A stretch of DNA of 64,000 bases from Chrysoperla carnea (Eukaryota > Arthropoda > Insecta > Neuroptera > Chrysopidae), in contig NC_058341.1 of assembly GCF_905475395.1 (NCBI RefSeq), positions 73,343,597 through 73,407,596 on the forward strand, given 5' to 3'. The notes under the pieces are model-generated. The model was not told the origin of the DNA. It saw only the letters and a list, made by a program, of their open reading frames with translations, and did not search any database. Made by a program: the position numbers and the translations under genes. This document shows positions 31,926 to 41,420 of the stretch, piece by piece. Within the stretch, counting starts at the first letter, position 1; each line of letters starts with the position of its first letter.

Positions 31926-32842
31926 TTAAATAATATCGTTTTTATTAATCCATAAATTATGATCCTTTGAATATCCTAACCATTTAACAAAAACTATCTT
32001 TTTCTCTTTTTAAAATTTTTTCTACTAAGTAGACGTTGGGATATTTTACTTTTTGTAATTCCAATTCATAAAATCCACCGAGAATATCTAAACCATTATA
32101 GTCCGAAAGAAGGTAAGTAATTGGATTAAGTGTTTTGAACTTTTCTAATTTTAAAGGTTTCACTAGTCCAAGAGAGTAAATATCCTTTATCAAATAATGA
32201 TTTATACTTTGAAATACGCACATGGTCATTAACCTTAAATTTTGGTTTCTCAACAATTTTAATATGATTATCAACTGTAGAAAGTAACATTTTCTCGTTA
32301 TTAACATTCAGATAACATGGCTTTAGCTTAATGCTATGATGCTTTTTATTATTATAATTAGCAATTAATTCTGATATTAATTTTATCCAGTTATATGATC
32401 CATTTAAACTAAATTGCTTCCACATTTGTTCTTTAATAGTTCTATTAAATCGTTCCACAATTGCCGCTTTTATTGAACTGTATGTTGAATAATGATTTAT
32501 TTCATATTTTTCCATTAATTCTTTAAATTTTTTATTAAAAAATTCTTTTCCATCATCAGTTTGCAAATTTTTCGGCTTACGTCCTTTTTGAAAAATTTTG
32601 TTCATTGCATTACAAACTTTTTCTGCAGTTTTATTTTTGATTGGTATAGCCCATGCATATTTAGAAAAAGTATCAATCACAGTAAGTAAATATTTGTATT
32701 GATTATTTTCCTTAGCAAATGATCCCATTTCAACTAAGTCAGCTTGCCATAAATCATCCAAACCTTTGATAATAGTTCGCCTACCTTTAAAATTTTTGCG
32801 AGCTGGTGTATGAAGTTCATTAAAAATTTGTTGTTTAGACAT
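31926..32842 (-). pseudogene. Polinton integrase relic (P3)
   Basis: Starts MSKQQIFNELHTPARKNF at 32842. Catalytic triad visible: ADL near residue 35, LQTDDGKEFF, AIVERFNRTIK. Frame shifts near 32130 and again near 31984; the chromodomain-like end (VKWLGYSKDHN) is readable to a stop at 31926. Same N-terminus and length as the P4 integrase at 54225..55142. Confidence 0.92.
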
Positions 32843-33476
32843 CGTAAGTTATCAATTTTTCATCCTTCAATAACTTGATTCTCGTATTGAGAAAACTTAT
32901 ATAGTCATTAAATTTTTTTTCCCCATTCTCTTGAACTAAATTTAGATCTTTCTGAATATTATTATCTCTCATCTCTAAAGATTTTTCTAAAATTTTTAAA
33001 CTTGTATCAAATTGTGATTTTATATTAAGTAAAGAGTTATCAAAGTCACTTTTTACAGTTGCTTTAAAATCATTAATTTCTTTTAAAACATAATTAAATT
33101 TGTTTACATTTTCATTAATTTTCTTTACAAAATTACTATTAATATTATCAACTTTACTGCTAAGTTCATTAAATTTCACATAAAAATTAGAAAGGTTTGT
33201 AGTAATTGAGCTAAAATCATGCTTTATAGTTACTTTAAAATCATCCATTTCCTTAAACAATTTATTATTACCAGCCATTTTACTGCTTAAGTCGGTGAAT
33301 TTCTGATATAAATTCGAAAGATTCTTCATAATTAAGTCTTAATTTTGTTTTAGTTTAAAAATTATTTCATCAGTTTTATGTAAACGTTGTTGTAGTATTT
33401 TTATTTCAAAATTTGATCCAACTACGGCAGCGGTAGTATTTGATTTATTTGAACGTCCAAACTTATCTACACTCAT
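32835..33476 (-). pseudogene. Fibre-like coiled-coil protein with one nonsense codon (P3)
   Basis: Begins MSVDKFGRS at 33476 exactly as the P4 fibre-like protein (53692), meets an in-frame TAA at 33339-33341, then continues in the same frame to 32835. The downstream part is a long heptad-rich coiled coil (repeats of NLSNLYQKFTDLSSK, FNELSSKVDNINS). The collagen-like and tail-fibre-like segments of the P4 protein are not seen, so the N-terminal third differs. The stop overlaps the integrase ATG. Confidence 0.75.
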
Positions 33477-33538
33477 GATTATATTAACTTAAAGTAAAAT
33501 TGAAATAGAATGTATACTATTTATACTATTTATACAAT

Positions 33539-33947
33539 TTATACTATAATACCAGCCTCTGATAATTCGCTAATTATCGATAGTATCTCGTTATTTACGT
33601 TACTATGGCCTGCTTGCTGCGCAGCAATAAGGATCTTAAGTCTTTCTACAAGCTCATCTGCGCAATCCCAATAAGTATAATTAACTTTGTCAGTGACCTG
33701 CATCAACCCCATACCATCTACGGTTTTAGATCTTTGTTTTTTATCGGTATGTTCAGGATTACTAATTGAAATTGAGGATATTCGTTTTTTATGAAGAGTT
33801 GGGAACATTGGCTTGATAATATTAACGTATTTATAACCTTTACTAGACTTTATTTGTAAATTTTCATTATATTGTTGTTTATGTACATTAGTTAATCTTA
33901 AAATATAACCATATTTAATAAGATTATCTTTTGTATACAATTCCTCA
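33539..33947 (-). pseudogene. DUF8207-like protein, C-terminal half (P3)
   Basis: Encodes VYTKDNLIKYGYILRLTNVH and ends LKILIAAQQAGHSN..EAGIIV, matching the C-terminal third of 52590..53654. The N-terminal two thirds and the whole ATPase/capsid block are missing: homology stops at about 33950, marking a deletion breakpoint in P3. Confidence 0.85.
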
Positions 33948-33949
33948 TC

Positions 33950-34515
33950 AGAATTCTATTACGACTTACGAGGTAGTGTCCGTGCACCCTAATGGTTTAT
34001 AAAAAATGTTAGTTTATTGAATTAATTGCACATTTATTTAAAAGTTTTGACATTGGCCTTGCATTTTTTAAATGTTAGTTTAATGAACTTATGAAAGAAT
34101 AAAAATCATAATTAGAAAGTTCTTTTATATGTATACATTTTATTATCAATTTTTAATAGAATTATAAAATGTTAGTTTATTGAATTTCATATAATTTATT
34201 TATATTAATAGTTTTTAACATTTATATTACATTTTCTAGAAACTTATTAGGTTAAACACGTGGTCTAATATTAGGTCTAACACGTGCTCTAATATTGGTT
34301 CAAGCACGTGCTCTAATAATTTACTATCGATGTGAACAAAAATTATATAATCAGAAGTCAATGGTCTGATTAAAAAGTTAATAATAAAGCATAAGCTTTC
34401 TAGTATTTTAATATTGGTAGTGAAAAAGTATATAATCAGATAACTTTCGGAAATTATTTTACATTAAACTTTGTCTATATAATTTGTTATTTAAAATTTT
34501 TACTTAAAATTCAAC
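33950..34515. repeat. Breakpoint region with short repeats and E-box array
   Basis: Non-coding. The phrase 'aaatgttagttta.tgaa' occurs three times (about 34005, 34072, 34167). Three copies of a ~23-bp unit containing CACGTG (aacacgtg.tctaatatt) lie at 34254-34318. A block 'ctttctagta..ggtagtgaaaaagtatataat' at 34395-34440 is repeated as 'ctttccagta..ggtaggggaaaaagtatataat' at 34921-34965, each just upstream of a gene. Confidence 0.65.
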
Positions 34516-34824
34516 ATGTTAAACTTATCAACAATTAAAGTTATAATTAATAAAGAAGTGTTAGAAGAAATTGTAGTTAAAAAACAAAATGGCAGTAGCT
34601 ATTATATAAAAATTAAAAATTTGTAAAAGCCAAACTTTATGAATATTGGAACAATTCAAAGATTGAAATATAAAATTGAAAATATTTTAAAAAAGGATGG
34701 GGAAAGTGATTTTTATGTGATGGATGATGTATCACTGCATTGGTGCAGAAAACAGTTAAAACATCTTTGGATAAGAGATGGAAGAAAATTGTGGGACTAT
34801 GAACCTGACTTATTTTATCATTAA
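34516..34824 (+). pseudogene. Small polinton protein with one in-frame stop
   Basis: ATG at 34516 (MLNLSTIKVIINKEV) reads 36 codons to a TAA at 34624-34626. The same frame continues uninterrupted to 34824 (KYKIENILKKDGE, HWCRKQLKHLW). Total ~102 codons, close to the 94-residue gene at 3404, which it resembles in size, opening and position. A downstream ATG at 34639 could start a truncated product. Either one nonsense mutation or stop readthrough. Confidence 0.5.
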
Positions 34825-35030
34825 TTTTTTTGTTTTTTTTTTATGATAGTAAGATTTAATATATATATTATTAAAAATAATTTTAGTAATCATGGTTTAT
34901 TAAAAAATTAATAATGATAAACTTTCCAGTATATTGTTTTTGGTAGGGGAAAAAGTATATAATAAGAAAACTTTACAATGAATTTTTTAGTTTTTAAATT
35001 TTTTATCAACAAGATAATAGTATTTCCGTC

Positions 35031-35498
35031 ATGAGTAGCACAATTGTAGATTTACAAGGTTTTAAAGATATGAATAATAAATTTATATTGAAAGAATTGG
35101 CAATCCTGAAAAATGGTAAAGAAATACAACATTTTATGGTTAAACCTCCATATGGATGGCAGTTTCTTGATAATAAATCACAATCTTCAAATCGATGGTT
35201 GAGCAAAAATTTCCATGGAATTGATTGGGAAGATGGATATGCACATTTCAACGATGTTCAATTAATTGTTAACGATATTTTAAGAGATTGTGATAATATT
35301 TATGTTAAAGGAATTGAGAAAGTAGAGTGGTGTAAGGATTTATTTAATATAAGTGTAAGCAACATTGAAGATGCATGGACTTTTGATGAGGAAGAATATA
35401 AAGAGAGTAAAAAGACAAATTTTCCTAGGTGTATAATCCATAATAGAATATGTGCGATTCAGAATGTATATAGAATAAATAATTATCTACACCTCTAA
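35031..35498 (+). CDS. Conserved 'QGF' polinton protein (155 aa), P3 copy
   Basis: Intact. Homologous to 47823..48350: opening STIVDLQGFKDMNNKFILKELA vs STFIIDVQGFKSPKNGFIVKEFA, then VKPPYGW, a HGIDW/HGIQW motif, KGIEKVEW/KGYEKVTW, NIED. The leading D in a strand followed by alternating beta/alpha elements suggests an RNase H-like (DEDD exonuclease) fold, but the remaining acidic ligands cannot be assigned with confidence. TATA-like tatataataag at about 34956. Role unknown; widespread placement in polinton copies argues for selection. Confidence 0.7.
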   Translation: MSSTIVDLQGFKDMNNKFILKELAILKNGKEIQHFMVKPPYGWQFLDNKSQSSNRWLSKNFHGIDWEDGYAHFNDVQLIVNDILRDCDNIYVKGIEKVEWCKDLFNISVSNIEDAWTFDEEEYKESKKTNFPRCIIHNRICAIQNVYRINNYLHL

Positions 35499-35676
35499 AA
35501 AGAAGTACATGGAAGTATTTTTTTTTTTTATAATAATAAATGTGTATTATTTCATTAAACCATAAATATATACATGTTATCTTTTAAACTGTTTGAATAT
35601 TATATGGAAGGAGGAGGGCTTTTGATGTTATAAAAAACACATTATATGATTTTAAATGAATAATTTTACTTAAAAC

Positions 35677-35800
35677 ATGATTGGTGACTTAAGAAAGTTA
35701 ACAATGAGCTGTATGAAGATCAATATAGAATACATTTAAAGTTTTATGTTGCTGGACTAATTAATAAAATCGCGTTAATTGCTGTTAAATACATCTGTTT
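35677..35800 (+). pseudogene. Duplicated N-terminal piece of ankyrin-like gene
   Basis: Begins MIGDLRKLT and, in a shifted frame, continues with an IHLKFYVAGL stretch, paralleling MLGSLRKLT and VHLEFYIAAL of the next gene. A decayed tandem duplicate. Confidence 0.6.
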
Positions 35801-35805
35801 GAAAC

Positions 35806-36032
35806 ATGTTGGGTAGCTTACGTAAGTTAACAATTGATAGCCTCAACAATGAAATACAAAAATATGAATATTATGTGCATTTAGAGTTCTACATTGCCGC
35901 GCTTCGATATGGTAATCTTGAACTAATAGAATACATTTTAGCAAAATATCCAAAATTTATTATATTAAGTTTTTTATCTATGGCTGTCAAACATTATTGA
36001 TTGTTTAATCAAATATAAAGTAAAACACATTT
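35806..36032 (+). pseudogene. Ankyrin-like viral protein, 5' part (split by LINE, P3)
   Basis: ATG at 35806; contains a helix pair typical of an ankyrin-like repeat (EFYIAALRYGNLELIEYILAK), matching EFYKAALKNGKLDLIEYILIK of 47055..47657. The frame shifts near 35990 and the gene is interrupted at 36032 by a non-LTR retrotransposon; it resumes at 38550. Non-functional. Confidence 0.85.
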
Positions 36033-38529
36033 CAAAAAACTTAACATTCTCTGTGTTTTCATGACTCCTCTCACCCTTTTTTAGACAACGAAATCACCCT
36101 CGACGAACTTCAACTTGGTCTGAGTCAAAGGAAGAATAACAAATCTCCAGGCATCGACGGAGTTACCAATGAATTCTACAGACACCTACCTCCCAACTGG
36201 ATCCATTATATTCTGAACATGTTTAACAAAATCATATCCTCTGAAACTCTCCCAAAACAGTGGACAGAATCTCAAATTGTTCTTATTCATAAATGTGGAG
36301 ATACAAAGGATCCGAGAAATTACCGTCCGATTGCACTGTTAAATACACTGCTTAAGCTGTTCACGACTATACTAAATTATCGTTTGCAAACCTGGATTGA
36401 GGAAAAAAACCTACTACCGGAAAACCAAAATGGTTTCCGAACCGGTCGCAGTTGTGTTGATAATATCTTCATCCTGAACTCACTGCTAACGATTCAAGTC
36501 CAAATCAAGCGCAGACATGTCTATGCTCTGGTTGTAGATTTCAAAGCTGCGTTTGACTCCTTAAACCACGAACTACTGTGGGCAAAATTATACGACATCG
36601 GAATCTCGGGGAAAGCACTAAGAGTGGTTAAACATCTTTATACCAACGCTAAGGCAAGAATTAAGTTGCATGGAAACCTATCGAAATACATTGATTTGAC
36701 GTCAGGAGTTCTACAGGGGGAAACGCTATCTCCAACTTTGTTCAACCTCTTTATTGGGGATATTGAAGACTCATTTCGCGGGGCTGGCTTTTCTGGGCTA
36801 GATATAAACCAAAAGTGTGACCTGCTGACATTGTGCTACGCCGACGACATGATAATATTTGGGTACTCTCCGTTTGATATTCAACAAAAATTAAACCACC
36901 TCTCTTCATACTGCACTAAAAACAAATTAGTTGTAAACATCAAAAAGACTAAAATTATAGTGTTCAGAAGTTCACCAAAGTGCAAAAATCTACCAACCTT
37001 CACATACAACTCAGAACCAATACAAATCGAACAACAATGTGTTTATTTAGGAGTGAAATTTAGTTCGACTTGCAATTTTCTCCAAGCCACGAATAACGCC
37101 ATTAACAAAGCCAACATTGCTAACGCCCGAGTGAAGCGAATCCTAAGTTGTTGCAAGTCCGACTCCTGGTCAACCAAATGCCAACTGTTTGACAGCATCT
37201 CACGAGCCACCTTGCTTTATGCTTCAGAGGTCTGGGCTTACAATTACATGGAGAAAGTCGAATCAGTCCAAATTAAATTTATCAAGTCGATCCTCTGCCT
37301 TGCAAGAAGCACTCCAAACTTTATGGTTCGTCTGGAAACACGTAGATCTAACATCTCGATAGAAATCGTAAAAAGAATTCTTAAATACGTCACCTCATAA
37401 CCTCATAACCACTCCAAATAATAGACTCATAAAAATATGTTATAATCAGTTATATGAATTTTCTACATCGGACATATCCTGTGATGGTAATTGGTGTAAT
37501 CAGCTTCGAAACATACTGACGGGCGTGGATAGAGTCGAACTTTTAAACTCTCATCGAGTTGAAACTATTAAAAATGACATTGCTGAAGTTATTGACCTCT
37601 ACTCGAAGAAAATGCACCATAACGACTTGGAATCATTAGAAGCATCCCACTACAGTGACATCTATGGCCACTTATTCCAGCTCAACAACTACAATTATGA
37701 GTACTTGAACATCCGCAGCGCTCTATCTAAGTTACGCCTTATTACACAAATAAAAACAACAAGTCAGTTTAGTTTTCGATTACTAATTAGTAACCAGCAA
37801 TACACCTTAAATTATAAAGAAAGATGCCCAGTTTGTTACACTGGTGAAACTGACGACCTATATCACTTTTTTATCAGATGTCCCATATATAAGGCATACA
37901 GATCTCAGTATTTGAAGTATTCCTTATCATATATTGCAAACAATACAAAACCCTGGTTTAGTTTATTCCATATAAACTCATATGAGCAACTAAATGATAT
38001 ATACCACTTTACTGTAAATTCTTTCCGCCTAAGAGCATTCGTGCTAAATGAGTAACTACCCAGTCTCGAGTTAGTGTCCAATGAACACTTCAATAATCTT
38101 GCATTTATTACATTGTTTATCTGTTTTAAAAAAGTTCTACTCTTTGTTATTGTAGATTCACATGTCTATTTTGATTATAGATTTAACATTATTATCTAAT
38201 TCATATTTTATTGTTATTTATATTATTATTGTTTTTTATATTGTTATCTATAATATTTATATTTATTGTTATAGTTTATAATTTTATATATTTATGGTGT
38301 TTTACAGATTTATACAAACCCAGAATTAGTTACATATAATTTTCTACTAGTACTTGAGATGAAACTTTTCTTTTTTTTTCTGTATTTGTTTTTTTGGAAT
38401 CATATTAGTTATTACTTGTGTAAACATATATATTTTTATTTATGTATTTATTTATCCGTTCAATGCAACTGAACGCTTCTTTATTATAATCGCTGTACGG
38501 TAGTCAAACAAATAAACGTTATTATTATT
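36033..38529 (+). mobile_element. 5'-truncated non-LTR retrotransposon
   Basis: Inserted into the ankyrin-like gene with a 20-bp target-site duplication (36013-36032 and 38530-38549, both atataaagtaaaacacattt). The 3' end is an (att)n-type tail. No endonuclease domain or ORF1 remains, so it is 5'-truncated. RT clade not resolved. Confidence 0.95.
36045..38055 (+). pseudogene. Non-LTR reverse transcriptase (frameshifted)
   Basis: 36045-37400 encodes RT motifs: KSPGIDGVTNEF, YRPIALLNTLLK, QNGFRTGRSCVDN, VVDFKAAFDSLNH, GVLQGETLSPTLFNLF and the catalytic YADDMIIF. One frameshift near 37390, next to a cctcataa tandem duplication, separates it from 37400-38055, which holds the C-terminal CPVCYTGETDDLYHFF-IRC zinc-knuckle region. 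The upstream part (endonuclease) is absent. Confidence 0.93.
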
Positions 38530-38549
38530 ATATAAAGTAAAACACATTT

Positions 38550-38947
38550 ACCAACTAAATCAGCATTTTGCAAAAATTAAAGAATTATTGAACGGATCTT
38601 CAGATTTCGATGGTGCCATTGAAGTATTTTTAAAAAAGAATAGCTTGCAAAAATACTTACAAGATGGATTAATTGCATGCATTACCTATGGACGAGTTAA
38701 AGCATTGGAATCTCTTTTTAATTCATGCATGGAAAATAACATTGAACTGAACTTTTATCTTTTTTCGAAAAATCTAGATATATGGATATGGTTGTTGAGA
38801 AAAATAACATCACCTACGAATGAAGAAGGGGAATTCATTAATGTAATCGAAGAAGAGGATGTTTGTGGAAGCGAAGATTGGTCACCGAGCAATAATGTAA
38901 ACGACTATTTAAAAATTAAAGATTTCATAATTAAAAATATTATATAA
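38550..38947 (+). pseudogene. Ankyrin-like viral protein, 3' part (split by LINE, P3)
   Basis: Resumes after the second copy of the target-site duplication and stays open to 38947. Contains SLQKYLQDGLIACITYG, VKALESLFNSCMEN, LFSKNLDIWIWLL and NNVNDYLKIKDF, collinear with the C-terminal half of 47055..47657 and with P1 fragments. Confidence 0.88.
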
Positions 38948-39149
38948 TATGTTTTTAACATTAAAAAAAAATTTTTTTCTTAATAAAAATATATAAAATG
39001 AATTTACATATTTGTATCATTTAAAATTTTTTTACCTTTCTAATTTGTTTACTTAAAATTAACATTTCTAGTTCATTTACCTTGTGACTATCTAAATTTG
39101 TTTGGAAATAAAGTTTTATATATATTCATTATTTTTGAAGTGTTTATAC

Positions 39150-39345
39150 CTAAACGAAATGGTCTGGGTGCTATGTCATCTGACTTGCACTCGTAAGGTC
39201 TAGCGCTCAAATCCTACTACTGTCTTTTGATTTAAAAAAAATTATATTTCTATACTTGTAACATCTCAACATACATCAGTTGGACAACGACTTCTCAGCA
39301 AGAAGATTCTCATTGTTGAATGCACCATTGTTGAAGCATGCCAAG
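39150..39345 (+). repeat. tRNA-like (SINE-like) repeat, copy 2
   Basis: Aligns with 4325..4520: tRNA-like head (gcgctcaaatcctac T-loop-like at about 39206), then the shared tail 'tatatttctatact..', 'cagttggacaacgactt', 'ttctcattgttgaatg'. As in P1 it follows the ankyrin-like gene at about 200-350 bp. Confidence 0.55.
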
Positions 39346-39354
39346 TAGTTAAGA

Positions 39355-39398
39355 GATACGGGTACCAGATCACACGTGGTTGATCTGGTATCCGTATC
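39355..39398. repeat. 18-bp-arm inverted repeat
   Basis: Arms 39355-39372 and 39381-39398 are complementary at 17 of 18 positions around the loop cacgtggt. May form a stable hairpin. Confidence 0.85.
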
Positions 39399-39399
39399 A

Positions 39400-39900
39400 G
39401 TATTTTACGACGTCACAGAACAATGGCGCCCAAAAAGGGAGGGCTGAACATAATCGGGTGATAGTAGGGCTAGACCAATGACAATGCTTGAACGATTTAA
39501 TTGGAGAGCCTTATCATGATTTGCACGACGTCACAAAAAAATGGCGTTGAAAAAGATAAAAGCTAGACCAATGTGGATGCAGAAAGATAAGACACAAAGG
39601 ATAAACGAATGAAAAAAGATGGGACGGGTAAGAAGTCATTGATGCGTGAACTACGAAATTAAGAGATAAGAAAAAACGAATGAAAAAGATGGGACGGGTA
39701 AGTCATTGATGCGTGAACTACAAAATTAAGAGATAAGAAACAAAGGCAATGATTGGAAAAAGAAAAACCAAATGGGGGCGGGCTTATGTGTTAAAGAGAT
39801 GGAGGGCAGAGTTACAAAATCTGCTAGACGGTACGTCCTATAGGTCAATATCATTAATTGACCCTTATCTGGCAGACATTACGTCAGTAAAATAATTTCG
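39400..39900. promoter_or_regulatory. Non-coding block with CRE-like sites and tandem repeats
   Basis: GACGTCA palindromes at 39409-39415 and 39527-39533, each followed shortly by aatggcg and then by gctagaccaatg, so a ~110-bp unit is duplicated. Two tandem units of ~70 bp (cgaatgaaaaa.gatgggac...) at 39606-39676 and 39677-39744. An inverted repeat ggtcaat/attgacc at about 39844-39865. This is the most GC-rich non-coding stretch near the P4 left end and may be the P4 terminus or a host-derived segment. Confidence 0.5.
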
Positions 39901-40181
39901 CGTGTGAGGTCAATCGGATAACCTTTGTACATTTGCAGTGAGCCGTAACTTACAAATTGTGTAATCTGTAAAGTGTGTAGCAACAGTGATGTGATGCAAT
40001 GATGCACATGCGATTTATAGGTATCGTTATCGTTAATTGATATGAGGAAGATTTTTTTACGATTGTGGTGGAGGGGAATGTTGTTTGAATAAGTATATTA
40101 AGGCGTTGAAAAAATTTTTATTAATTCATAGTTTAAATTGATTTAAATTTAAATTTTTTAATATTGCTAAATATTAAAAAA

Positions 40182-40529
40182 ATGGCATCAAATTCAAGTC
40201 AAGATGATATTGTAGTGATTGAAGGACAAGATATGTTGCCAACACCTCAAAGTCTTTTAAACGCATGCAATAAAATTAAAGAATTCAAGAAAATGCATGA
40301 GTTAAAAAAAAATTTTAAATATAAAGTTTTCGACATTGATAATGTCGATACAAAGTTTGGTAAACAGTGGTATGTGGAATTGGATGAAAATAAGGTGTTC
40401 CTTCCTCGACGATTCCAAAAACAATTGTCACAATCCATGGTTGATGATATACTATCAAGAAGTGACCATCTTTATATGGTATATCACGGTCCTGACAAAT
40501 ACAATTCATCTGAAATTGAATTTGTATAA
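40182..40529 (+). CDS. OB-fold-like polinton protein (P4, 115 aa)
   Basis: The ATG at 40182 is preferred over an upstream TTG. Core FGKQWYVELDENKVFLPRRFQ and HLYMVYHGPDKYNSSEIEF match the protein at 10462..10884; the P4 copy has an N-terminal acidic extension (SSQDDIVVIEGQDM), itself SIM-like (IVVIEG), instead of a C-terminal Ser/Lys tail. Small nucleic-acid-binding OB fold suspected. First gene of P4, followed by its usual partner. Confidence 0.7.
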   Translation: MASNSSQDDIVVIEGQDMLPTPQSLLNACNKIKEFKKMHELKKNFKYKVFDIDNVDTKFGKQWYVELDENKVFLPRRFQKQLSQSMVDDILSRSDHLYMVYHGPDKYNSSEIEFV

Positions 40530-40570
40530 AACTTAAAAATCAATTTCAACAAGACCGTTTATAATTCACA

Positions 40571-41119
40571 ATGGAACCATCAAATTTATTACTGGAACGA
40601 AAATTTCACCTAAATGGAAGCCGATCATTGGTTGTAGGATTTAATTCGTCATTAAATGTATGTGTTAAAATATTATCAAAAAGGTTTGAAATTATTTTGT
40701 GTGAACAAGAATGGATTGAATTACAAGAACTTTTTACATATGTAATGATAGGTATGTGTAGTGAATTTTATAATATAACTTTTAATGTAAATAATAAAAT
40801 AAATGTTAAAATTTGTAAATTTCATAAACAAAAAGTTGTTATTATTAATAAAATAGTTTTCAATAGAAACAGTATTGAAAAACTTTTTAGATACAATTAT
40901 ATAATTGAACCCATTATTATTAAATACAAAAAAATTAATATTATTGAGGTAATTAGGAAATTAAAATTACTTGCAAGTAGAATTTCTAACGAATCTTGCA
41001 CATCTGAAATGTTTGAATATGCAGTAGAAAATTGTGTTTCATCGTTGTGTAGTCAAACTTATCTTTTACTAAAAGAAATATTATTTTTTTATCCTCATAT
41101 AATATATGAAAAATTATGA
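40571..41119 (+). CDS. Partner protein of the OB-like gene (P4, 182 aa)
   Basis: Intact, 41 bp after the previous gene. Homologous to 10887..11444 along its length, with the conserved RKFHLNGSRSLVVGF opening and VIRKLKLLASRIS helix. No named domain. Paired order with the OB-like gene is preserved in both loci. Confidence 0.7.
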   Translation: MEPSNLLLERKFHLNGSRSLVVGFNSSLNVCVKILSKRFEIILCEQEWIELQELFTYVMIGMCSEFYNITFNVNNKINVKICKFHKQKVVIINKIVFNRNSIEKLFRYNYIIEPIIIKYKKINIIEVIRKLKLLASRISNESCTSEMFEYAVENCVSSLCSQTYLLLKEILFFYPHIIYEKL

Positions 41120-41153
41120 CTAACAATTGTTAATGTAGGAATTGTAAAAAAGA

Positions 41154-41204
41154 ATGATTGATGCTTATAAAAGATTTGAAGTAAGATTACAATCATTTAG
41201 TAAT
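41154..41204 (+). pseudogene. BIR-domain gene, 5' part (split by ISL2EU-type element)
   Basis: ATG at 41154, 35 bp after the partner gene. Encodes the start of a BIR domain (helix with YKRFEVRLQSF, cf. TIERRIKSF in 21277..21681), then is cut by the transposon terminal inverted repeat at 41205. The zinc-binding part lies at 45725..45994. Confidence 0.8.
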
Positions 41205-41420
41205 AGGGCTTTTCATCACAAATTTTTTTTGTGCGCATGCGTCAGAATCAGCCATCTTTTTCGTACTGTTTTTTGTAAACAACCATGCTAAAGTGTCCGC
41301 TATCCGTGTATCAAAAATTAAAATATAAATCAAAGTTGATTAATTATAAAAAAAGTGAAGAAAAAAAATAAATCGTGGGTCAAAATAACCTGAAAAAATT
41401 TTTTGTACTCCATTATAATT

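Noticed and set aside
37905..38093. Minus-strand frame opposite the LINE C-terminus
   Set aside because: Shadow of the RT-associated zinc-knuckle coding sequence.
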